Positions 34,261 through 41,044 of a stretch of DNA of 64,000 nt are shown here, in pieces. How positions within the stretch are numbered: position 1 is the stretch's first letter; each line of letters opens with the position of its first letter. Below the pieces are notes generated by a model that saw only the letters and a list, made by a program, of their open reading frames with translations, did no database searches and was not told the origin of the DNA. The translations under genes were made by a program, and so were the position numbers. Source of the DNA: Martinezella tropici (lineage in GTDB: Bacteria; Pseudomonadota; Alphaproteobacteria; Rhizobiales; Rhizobiaceae); NCBI RefSeq assembly GCF_008370325.1, contig NZ_VNIP01000015.1, positions 156,964 through 220,963 of the forward strand, given 5' to 3'.

Positions 34261-37182
34261 TCACTCCGCTGCTGCAACCTTCTTCACCGGACGCCGCTCC
34301 AGCAGCTCCTTCAGGAACTGCCCCGTGTAGGAGCGCCTTTCGCTGACGACCGCTTCCGGCGTTCCAACCGCAACGATCTCGCCGCCGCCATCGCCACCTT
34401 CCGGACCGAAATCAAGGATCCAGTCGGCCGTCTTGATGACTTCGAGATTGTGCTCGATCACCACGACGGAATTGCCCTGATTGACCAGTTCGTGCAGCAT
34501 TTCCAGAAGCTTGGCGACGTCGTGGAAGTGCAGCCCGGTGGTCGGCTCGTCGAGAATATAGAGCGTGCGGCCCGTCGATCGCTTCGACAGTTCCTTGGCT
34601 AGCTTGACGCGCTGCGCCTCGCCACCCGAAAGCGTGTTGGCCTGCTGGCCAACTTTGATATAGCCAAGGCCGACATCCTTGAGGCTCTGCAGCTTGTCGC
34701 GCACGGCGGGGACGGCCGCGAAGAAATCGACGCCTTCCTCAACCGTCATGTCGAGCACGTCGGCGATCGACTTGGTCTTGAAGGTGACGTCGAGGGTTTC
34801 GCGGTTGTAGCGCTTGCCGTGGCAGACATCGCAGGTCACGTAGACGTCGGGCAGGAAGTGCATCTCGATCTTGATGACACCGTCGCCCTGGCACGCCTCG
34901 CAGCGGCCTCCCTTGACGTTGAAAGAGAAACGGCCGGGCTGATAGCCGCGCGCCTTTGCTTCCGGCAATCCGGCGAACCAGTCGCGGATCGGCGTGAAGG
35001 CGCCGGTATAGGTCGCCGGGTTCGAGCGCGGCGTGCGGCCGATCGGCGACTGGTCGATATCGATCACCTTGTCGATATGCTCGAAACCGTCGATACGGTC
35101 GTGATCGGCCGGGATTTCGCGGGCGCCCATGACGCGCCGCGCTGCCGACTTGTAAAGCGTCTCGATCAGGAAGGTGGACTTGCCGCCGCCGGACACGCCG
35201 GTAACTGCAGTGAAGACACCGAGCGGGATAGACGCCGTGACGTTCTTGAGGTTGTTGCCTCTCGCGCCGACGACCTTGATTTCCTTGCCCTTCTTCGGCT
35301 TGCGGCGCTCGTCCGGAACCGGCACGCCGAGTTCGCCGGAAAGATATTTACCGGTCAGTGACTTCGGGTTCGCCATGATATCCTGCGGCGTGCCATGTGC
35401 CACCACCTGGCCGCCATGCACGCCGGCCGCCGGACCGATATCGACGACATCATCGGCGGTCAGGATCGCATCCTCGTCGTGCTCGACGACGATGACGGTG
35501 TTGCCGATATCCCGCAGATGCTTCAGCGTCTCCAGCAGGCGGGCATTGTCGCGCTGATGCAGGCCGATGGACGGCTCGTCGAGAACGTAGAGAACGCCCG
35601 TCAATCCCGAACCTATCTGCGATGCCAGCCGGATGCGCTGGCTCTCGCCGCCTGAAAGCGTGCCTGAGTTGCGCGACAGGCTCAGATATTCGAGACCGAC
35701 ATCGTTGAGGAAGCGCAGGCGATCGCGGATTTCCTTGAGGATGCGGACCGCAATCTCGTTCTGCTTGTCAGTGAAAGTTCCCGGCAGCGTGTCGAACCAG
35801 TCCCGGGCAACGCGGATCGACATCTCCGCCACCTGGCTGATGTGCAGTTTGTTGATCTTGACCGCCAGGGCCTCCGGTTTCAGGCGATAGCCGTTGCAGG
35901 CCGGGCAGGGGGCTGCCGACATGAAGCGTTCGATCTCCTCGCGCGCCCAGGCGGAATCCGTCTCCTTCCAGCGGCGCTCGAGGTTCGGCACGATGCCTTC
36001 GAAATTCTTGTGCGTGGTGTAGGAGCGTGCGCCATCGGCATAATGGAATTCGATCTTGTCTTCCGTGCCGTTCAGGATCACATCCTTGGCCTTGTCGGAC
36101 AATTCGTTCCATCGATTGCCGAGTTTGAAGCCATAATGCTTGCCAAGCGCTTCCAGCGTCTGATTGTAATAGGGCGAAGTCGACTTGGCCCAGGGGGCGA
36201 CGGCACCATCGCGCAGCGTGCGTTCCGGTTCCGGCACGATCAGGTCCGGATCGATCTTCTGCTGCGAGCCGAGGCCGTCGCAGGACGGGCAGGCGCCGAA
36301 GGGATTGTTGAACGAAAACAGGCGCGGTTCGATCTCCGGAATGGTGAAGCCGGAAACCGGGCAGGCGAATTTCTCCGAGAACAGCACGCGCTCATGCGTT
36401 TCGTTCAGCGACTTGTTGGCCGAACCGCCGGCGGCGGTTTCCTCCGGCCGCAACGGCTTGTCGGCGAATTCCGCAACCGCAAGACCGTCGGCAAGCCGCA
36501 AAGAGGTCTCGAAGCTGTCGGCGAGACGCGCCGCCATGTCGGGCCGGACGACGATACGGTCGACGACCACGTCGATGTCGTGCTTATATTTCTTGTCGAG
36601 CGCCGGCACATCGGCGATCTCGTAGAACTGGCCGTCGACCTTGACGCGCTGGAAGCCCTTTTTCATGAGCTCCGCCAGTTCCTTCTTGTACTCGCCCTTA
36701 CGGCCGCGCACGAGCGGTGCCAGAATATAAAGCCTGGTGCCTTCTTCATAAGCGAGCACCCGGTCGACCATCTGGCTGACCGTCTGGCTCTCGATCGGCA
36801 GGCCCGTGACCGGCGAATAGGGGACGCCGACGCGCGCAAACAGCAGACGCATGTAGTCATAGATCTCGGTGACCGTGCCGACCGTCGAGCGCGGATTGCG
36901 CGACGTGGTCTTCTGCTCGATCGAAATCGCCGGCGAGAGGCCGTCGATCTGATCGACATCCGGCTTCTGCATCATTTCCAGGAACTGGCGTGCATAGGCC
37001 GAAAGGCTTTCGACATAGCGGCGCTGTCCCTCGGCATAAATCGTGTCGAAGGCAAGCGACGACTTGCCGGAGCCGGAAAGGCCGGTCATGACGATCAGCT
37101 TGTTACGCGGCAGGTCGAGATCGATGCCCTTGAGATTGTGCTCGCGCGCACCACGTATGGAAATAGTCTTCAGTTCGCTCAT
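34261..37182 (-). CDS. uvrA: UvrABC excinuclease subunit A
   Basis: DNA-damage recognition ATPase of nucleotide excision repair; 973 residues. Two ABC-type ATPase modules are present: the first Walker A is GLSGSGKSSLAFDT near residue 33, the second is GVSGGGKSTFLIET. Zinc-finger cysteines are visible in CPVSGFTI...CPSCDGLG, CPACNGYRLK and CEACQGDGVI...CDVCHGKRYN. Signatures LSGGESQRIRLASQIG and LSGGEAQRVKLAKEL and two DEPSIGLH/DEPTTGLH Walker B motifs are intact. A LexA box lies 123 bases upstream. Confidence 0.98.
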   Translation of the reverse strand: MSELKTISIRGAREHNLKGIDLDLPRNKLIVMTGLSGSGKSSLAFDTIYAEGQRRYVESLSAYARQFLEMMQKPDVDQIDGLSPAISIEQKTTSRNPRSTVGTVTEIYDYMRLLFARVGVPYSPVTGLPIESQTVSQMVDRVLAYEEGTRLYILAPLVRGRKGEYKKELAELMKKGFQRVKVDGQFYEIADVPALDKKYKHDIDVVVDRIVVRPDMAARLADSFETSLRLADGLAVAEFADKPLRPEETAAGGSANKSLNETHERVLFSEKFACPVSGFTIPEIEPRLFSFNNPFGACPSCDGLGSQQKIDPDLIVPEPERTLRDGAVAPWAKSTSPYYNQTLEALGKHYGFKLGNRWNELSDKAKDVILNGTEDKIEFHYADGARSYTTHKNFEGIVPNLERRWKETDSAWAREEIERFMSAAPCPACNGYRLKPEALAVKINKLHISQVAEMSIRVARDWFDTLPGTFTDKQNEIAVRILKEIRDRLRFLNDVGLEYLSLSRNSGTLSGGESQRIRLASQIGSGLTGVLYVLDEPSIGLHQRDNARLLETLKHLRDIGNTVIVVEHDEDAILTADDVVDIGPAAGVHGGQVVAHGTPQDIMANPKSLTGKYLSGELGVPVPDERRKPKKGKEIKVVGARGNNLKNVTASIPLGVFTAVTGVSGGGKSTFLIETLYKSAARRVMGAREIPADHDRIDGFEHIDKVIDIDQSPIGRTPRSNPATYTGAFTPIRDWFAGLPEAKARGYQPGRFSFNVKGGRCEACQGDGVIKIEMHFLPDVYVTCDVCHGKRYNRETLDVTFKTKSIADVLDMTVEEGVDFFAAVPAVRDKLQSLKDVGLGYIKVGQQANTLSGGEAQRVKLAKELSKRSTGRTLYILDEPTTGLHFHDVAKLLEMLHELVNQGNSVVVIEHNLEVIKTADWILDFGPEGGDGGGEIVAVGTPEAVVSERRSYTGQFLKELLERRPVKKVAAAE

Positions 37183-37304
37183 CGTCGTATGCAGGTCCTT
37201 TTGGGTCTGCCTTTATTTAGTGATGTCAGCCCGCGAGTCGAGGCTGAAATGAAGGGTGGAGCCCGGGTTTTCGATTCCGTTGACAAGATCATAGAGACAA
37301 ATTA

Positions 37305-37319
37305 GAACAAATAAAGAAC
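37305..37319 (-). promoter_or_regulatory. LexA (SOS) box upstream of uvrA
   Basis: GAAC (37305-37308), seven bases, then GAAC (37316-37319); on the minus strand this is GTTC-N7-GTTC, the alphaproteobacterial LexA consensus. It sits in the divergent uvrA-ssb region, so it may control both genes. Confidence 0.82.
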
Positions 37320-37454
37320 AAAATTATCGCGGCGATTTCTTTGTGGATGAACGGAACTGGGAAGGCCGCATAAATAGCGCCTGACAGCCGCTATGGGTTA
37401 AGGTGCTTGGATAGAATTTCAAAGCCGTCGATGGGCGGCAAGCAGGGTGGTATC

Positions 37455-38009
37455 ATGGCCGGTAGTGTGAATAAGGTAATTCTGGTTGGAAATCTCGGGG
37501 CGGACCCGGAAATCCGCCGCACGCAGGACGGCCGCCCGATCGCCAACCTCAACGTTGCGACCTCAGAAACCTGGCGCGATCGCAATTCCGGCGAGCGCAA
37601 GGAAAAGACTGAGTGGCACCGTGTCGTCATCTTCAATGAAGGTCTCTGCAAGGTTGCGGAACAGTATTTGAAGAAGGGCGCCAAGGTCTACATCGAAGGC
37701 GCGCTGCAAACCCGCAAATGGCAGGATCAGAATGGTCAGGATCGCTATTCGACCGAAGTCGTGCTCCAGGGCTTCAATTCGACGCTGACCATGCTCGATG
37801 GCCGCGGCGAAGGCGGCGGTTCCATTGAAGGCGGCAGCCGCGGTGGTCGTGGCGGTGGTGATTTCGGCGGTGATTACGGCGGCGGCGACGATTATGGCCA
37901 GTCCTCTTCGCAGGGCTCCTCCCGCGCTGGCGGTGGCAACCGTGGTGGCAGCAACCAGGGCGGCGGCGGTAATTTCTCGCGCGATCTGGATGATGACATC
38001 CCGTTCTAA
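37455..38009 (+). CDS. ssb: Single-stranded DNA-binding protein
   Basis: Homotetrameric protein that coats single-stranded DNA and recruits repair partners; 184 residues from ATG 37455 (MAGSVNKVILVGNLGADPE). The OB fold spans about residues 1-110. A Gly/Ser-rich linker follows and the protein ends in the acidic protein-interaction tip DLDDDIPF. The 3' part of this gene has a degenerate second copy 2 kb downstream (39986-40135). It is divergent from uvrA, with a LexA box between. Confidence 0.97.
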   Translation: MAGSVNKVILVGNLGADPEIRRTQDGRPIANLNVATSETWRDRNSGERKEKTEWHRVVIFNEGLCKVAEQYLKKGAKVYIEGALQTRKWQDQNGQDRYSTEVVLQGFNSTLTMLDGRGEGGGSIEGGSRGGRGGGDFGGDYGGGDDYGQSSSQGSSRAGGGNRGGSNQGGGGNFSRDLDDDIPF

Positions 38010-38175
38010 AAGAGAAGGCGGAAGGTTCTGTAAATTAACGCCGCCCAAATATCTGATACGACATAATATTTCCTTGAAATGAAGGTCGTACCCGTAGATG
38101 GGAACATTGCAGTGCTGTCTGCCGCGAGTGCCTGGGAAAGGCCTGCCGGCGTTCCGCGATGCTTCACATCGGCGA

Positions 38176-38201
38176 GAGAGACCGCCCTGCGGCAGTCTCT
38201 C
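38176..38201. repeat. Stem-loop between ssb and the hydrolase gene
   Basis: GAGAGAC (38176-38182) pairs with GTCTCTC (38195-38201), with an inner GCC/GGC pairing around a CTGC loop. It lies 28 bases beyond the 3' end of the minus-strand hydrolase gene and could end both transcripts; there is no T run. Confidence 0.5.
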
Positions 38202-38228
38202 CATATTCGTCGGGTAAAACGACCCTCG

Positions 38229-38930
38229 TCAGCCGCTCTGAACAGCGGCGACAGCCCTTCGGATGACCTCGATTACGACATCGGGCTTGGAGAGCATCGG
38301 CACATGGCTGCTCGCCACCTCAGTGACACTCGCTCCCATGCGCTTCGAAACCCATCGTTGCAGATCGGGGTGTACCGTATGGTCTTCGGTTGCGAGCACA
38401 TACCAGCTCGGCTTGGTTCGCCACGCGACCTGATCTGCCGTCAGCTTCTGCTGGTTGAGCACGTCGGCGTCAGGCGCGAAGTGGATCGCCCAGACTAGCT
38501 TCTGCTCCTCTTGCGAAAGGTCACCGCAAAAGAATTGGGTGCCGTTCGGCAGCAACCAAGCGCGGTTGTCTGCGATCTCAACGTAACCGAAGATGTCCGA
38601 GGGATATTTGTTGAGTTGGTCCTGAACGGTTTCGCCAGCATCAGGGGCGACGGCCGCGATATAGACAAGGCCGGCCACGCGCGGGTCAACGCCTGCGGCC
38701 GTAATGGTCGCGCCACCGTAGGAATGACCAACGAGGATGACGGGGCTGCCGACGCGGTTGAGCGTGCGCTTGATCATCGCCACATCCTCTTCGAACGAAT
38801 CCAGGCCATATTGGACGGCGATGACCTCATGTCCGTCCGCCTGCAAGACCGGGATCACCTTGCTGAAGCATGAGCCATCCGCCCAGAGGCCATGGCAGAA
38901 TACGATGGTAGGCTTGGATGCTGTAGACAT
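38229..38930 (-). CDS. Alpha/beta hydrolase
   Basis: Single-domain alpha/beta hydrolase of 233 residues, cytoplasmic. The oxyanion region is IVFCHGLWADGSCFSKVI, the nucleophile elbow GHSYGG (Ser near residue 69) and the C-terminal His in SSHVPMLSKP, with a likely acid in ATEDHTVHPD. The substrate is unknown; esterase or haloperoxidase-like activity is possible. It is divergent from a LysR gene that probably controls it. Both sit between the intact ssb gene and its decayed tail copy, so they look like a late insertion. Confidence 0.9.
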   Translation of the reverse strand: MSTASKPTIVFCHGLWADGSCFSKVIPVLQADGHEVIAVQYGLDSFEEDVAMIKRTLNRVGSPVILVGHSYGGATITAAGVDPRVAGLVYIAAVAPDAGETVQDQLNKYPSDIFGYVEIADNRAWLLPNGTQFFCGDLSQEEQKLVWAIHFAPDADVLNQQKLTADQVAWRTKPSWYVLATEDHTVHPDLQRWVSKRMGASVTEVASSHVPMLSKPDVVIEVIRRAVAAVQSG

Positions 38931-38985
38931 TTTGTTTTCTCCTTCGTTGATTTCAGCGCGAAGGTAGATTTCCCTTCCATCAGTG

Positions 38986-38998
38986 ACAAAGACTTTGT
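38986..38998. promoter_or_regulatory. Perfect palindrome in the hydrolase-lysR divergent promoter
   Basis: ACAAAG-A-CTTTGT is a perfect 13-base dyad, 55 bases from the hydrolase start and 38 bases before the LysR start. It could be part of a LysR-type binding site. Confidence 0.5.
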
Positions 38999-39036
38999 AC
39001 GTTTGACCTATGCCTTGGAAGTATAGCGAGGATCGG

Positions 39037-39963
39037 ATGGAACTCCGCCATTTACGCTACTTCATTGCGGTTGCCGAGGAGGGCAGCTTGTTGACCGCTG
39101 CCCAGCGGCGACTGAACACCTCGCAGCCGTCGTTGAGCCGGCAGATTCGCGATCTCGAATCGGAAGTCGGCGTTCAGCTATTAGAGCGACAGGCGCGCGG
39201 TGTCGTGCTTACCGATGCGGGGCGCGTTTTTCTGGATCACGCTCGGCTGGCACTTCTGCAAGTCGAGGCGGCGAGCGAAGGCGCCCGGCGAACGGCGCAG
39301 CCGAAAAGGCCCGTACTCGCTATGGGGTTTCTGGTTGGGCTGGAGGTCACGTGGCTACCTCACCTATTGCGCATGATCCGCGAGGAAGCACCGGAGACCG
39401 AAGTCACGTTGTGTAGTCAGTCCTCCCCGGAGCTTGCTCTTGCTTTAATGCGCGGGAAGTTGGACGTAGCCTTCCTTCGTCCCGAGAAACAGAGTTTGGG
39501 CCTATCCTTCAGATTGCTAGCGAAGGAGCCTCTGCTTGCCGTGCTGCCGGCAGGCCATCGCTTGGCGTCGCGCAAAAAGATTCGGCCGGAAGATCTTGCC
39601 CGCGAAATTTACGTCAGTTCGGCGAGAACCTCTCCGGTATTGCAAGCTGCTATTCAGGATTACGCATCAAGTGCCGGGATCGTGCTCAAGGCAAAGTACG
39701 AAGGCGAGAACATATCGTCGGCAATGTCGCTCGTCGCGTCCACGGGCGGAGTTACTCTTGTCCCGCTTTATGCGCAAAATATGCTGGCACCAAACGTTGT
39801 TGCCAGAGCGCTGGAAGGTGTGCCTCCGACGGTTGATCTCACTCTGGGATACAACGAAGCAAATTCCTCTCCCTTGCTCCGCCGGCTTTTATCCCGTGCG
39901 GATGAATTGATCGAAAACGTGCAAAATCAGAGCATCATCCGATACGCTGAAGCTTTGCAATAG
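39037..39963 (+). CDS. LysR family transcriptional regulator (next to hydrolase)
   Basis: A 308-residue LTTR. The N-terminal helix-turn-helix is MELRHLRYFIAVAEEGSLLTAAQRRLNTSQPSLSRQIRDLESEVGVQLLER. The C-terminal periplasmic-binding-like domain starts near residue 90. ATG 39037 follows GAGG; an earlier in-frame start at 39010 is not needed. Codon use here (TTATTA, GCTTTAATG) seems less GC-biased than in the flanking core genes, which agrees with an acquired hydrolase/regulator pair. Confidence 0.93.
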   Translation: MELRHLRYFIAVAEEGSLLTAAQRRLNTSQPSLSRQIRDLESEVGVQLLERQARGVVLTDAGRVFLDHARLALLQVEAASEGARRTAQPKRPVLAMGFLVGLEVTWLPHLLRMIREEAPETEVTLCSQSSPELALALMRGKLDVAFLRPEKQSLGLSFRLLAKEPLLAVLPAGHRLASRKKIRPEDLAREIYVSSARTSPVLQAAIQDYASSAGIVLKAKYEGENISSAMSLVASTGGVTLVPLYAQNMLAPNVVARALEGVPPTVDLTLGYNEANSSPLLRRLLSRADELIENVQNQSIIRYAEALQ

Positions 39964-39985
39964 GAACAGCTCCTCACCCGGCTAA

Positions 39986-40135
39986 GATGGCGGCTGCGGC
40001 GGTAATTTCGGTGTGTTATTGCGATGGCGATTACGGCCAGTCCTCATCGCAGAGCTGCTCCCGTGGCGGCGGCAATTTTGGTGGCAGCAGCCAGGGGGCA
40101 ACTTCTCGCGAGATTTGGATGATGACATTCCGTTC
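39986..40135 (+). pseudogene. Degenerate second copy of the ssb 3' end
   Basis: This segment matches the last ~150 bases of ssb. One frame gives DYGQSSSQSCSRGGGNFGGSSQG; after a one-base shift the next frame gives GGNFSRDLDDDIPF, the diagnostic SSB C-terminal tip. The original stop is lost (TTC then CGA). It is followed at 40165-40188 by a terminator-like hairpin, which suggests this is the ancestral ssb end displaced by insertion of the hydrolase/LysR cassette. No full OB fold remains here. Confidence 0.85.
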
Positions 40136-40164
40136 CGAGCTGGTGTTGCGCTCGTTTTGGAAGG

Positions 40165-40188
40165 GCCTGCCTTCAAGGCGGGCTTTTT
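40165..40188 (+). terminator. Terminator beyond the ssb tail remnant
   Basis: GCCTGCC (40165-40171) and GGCGGGC (40177-40183), with one mismatch, enclose TTCAA and run into five Ts. It probably was the original ssb terminator and now separates the cassette from marC. Confidence 0.7.
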
Positions 40189-40819
40189 ATTGAAGGGTCA
40201 GCGCTGCTTTTGCGCCATCCACAACGAACTGCGCGGCAAGCGCCGCAAGGATAACCCCGAGCAACCGGGTCAGAATGGCGCGGCCGGTTGCACCCAGCAT
40301 GCGGTCTAGCCTGTCCGAAATGGCCAAAGCGGCAAAGACCAGGCAAAGATTTGCGGCGATGACGCCGATCAGTTGCGCGCGGTCGAGCGTCGTCTGCAGC
40401 GAGCCGGCCAACAGAATGGTGGCCGAGATGGCCCCGGGGCCGGCGATCAAGGGCAGGGCGAGGGGGAAGACCGCGATATTGCGTATATGATCCTGGGTGA
40501 TCGCGACTTCGGTCGTCTTCTCTTTTCTGTCCTGCCGCCGCTCGAACACCATCTCGAAGGCGATCCAGAAAAGCAGCAGGCCGCCGGCAATGCGGAAAGC
40601 GCCGATGGAGATGCCGAGCACGCCAAGGACGCTCGCGCCGAACAGGGCGAAGGCTGCCAGAATGAAGAAGGCGATCAGCGAGCCGCGTAGCGCTACCTGT
40701 TTGCGCTCGGAGCGGTTCATGCCCGCCGTAAGCCCGATGAAAAGCGGGGCGAGCCCAGGCGGATCGACGGTAACAAGCAGAGTCGTGAAGGCATTGATCA
40801 GCGTGTCCGCGCTCGCCAT
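40187..40819 (-). CDS. MarC family integral membrane protein
   Basis: Inner-membrane protein of the MarC family, about 210 residues, with six predicted hydrophobic helices. I chose ATG 40819 (MASADTLINAFTTLLVTVDPPGLAPLFIGLT), preceded by GGGG; a longer frame begins upstream at 40885. The family motif PLALPLIAGPGAISATILLA is present. MarC was once thought to relate to multiple antibiotic resistance; its transport function is unproven. It converges on the ssb tail remnant. Confidence 0.93.
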   Translation of the reverse strand: MASADTLINAFTTLLVTVDPPGLAPLFIGLTAGMNRSERKQVALRGSLIAFFILAAFALFGASVLGVLGISIGAFRIAGGLLLFWIAFEMVFERRQDRKEKTTEVAITQDHIRNIAVFPLALPLIAGPGAISATILLAGSLQTTLDRAQLIGVIAANLCLVFAALAISDRLDRMLGATGRAILTRLLGVILAALAAQFVVDGAKAALTLQ

Positions 40820-41044
40820 ATAGTCCCCGGAACTTGTTCTGTCGTTGTTATCGATCATTGTTATGCGAGGAACGAGCTTTCGCAAAGAGCCATGCGCTGC
40901 TATTGGCGGGTTACGCCATGGAAATGTTCGATTTCATGGCTTAAAGGGGCAAAAGCCTGTTTAAAAGCACCCGTCAAAATTGGCGCTTGCAGGGCCTTTC
41001 GGCTATAAATTTCGCAGTGATTCTAAAAGAGATCGTGATCTGTT

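Noticed and set aside
35842..37305. 487-codon open frame antisense to uvrA
   Set aside because: It is explained by uvrA codon bias; no start signal or family.
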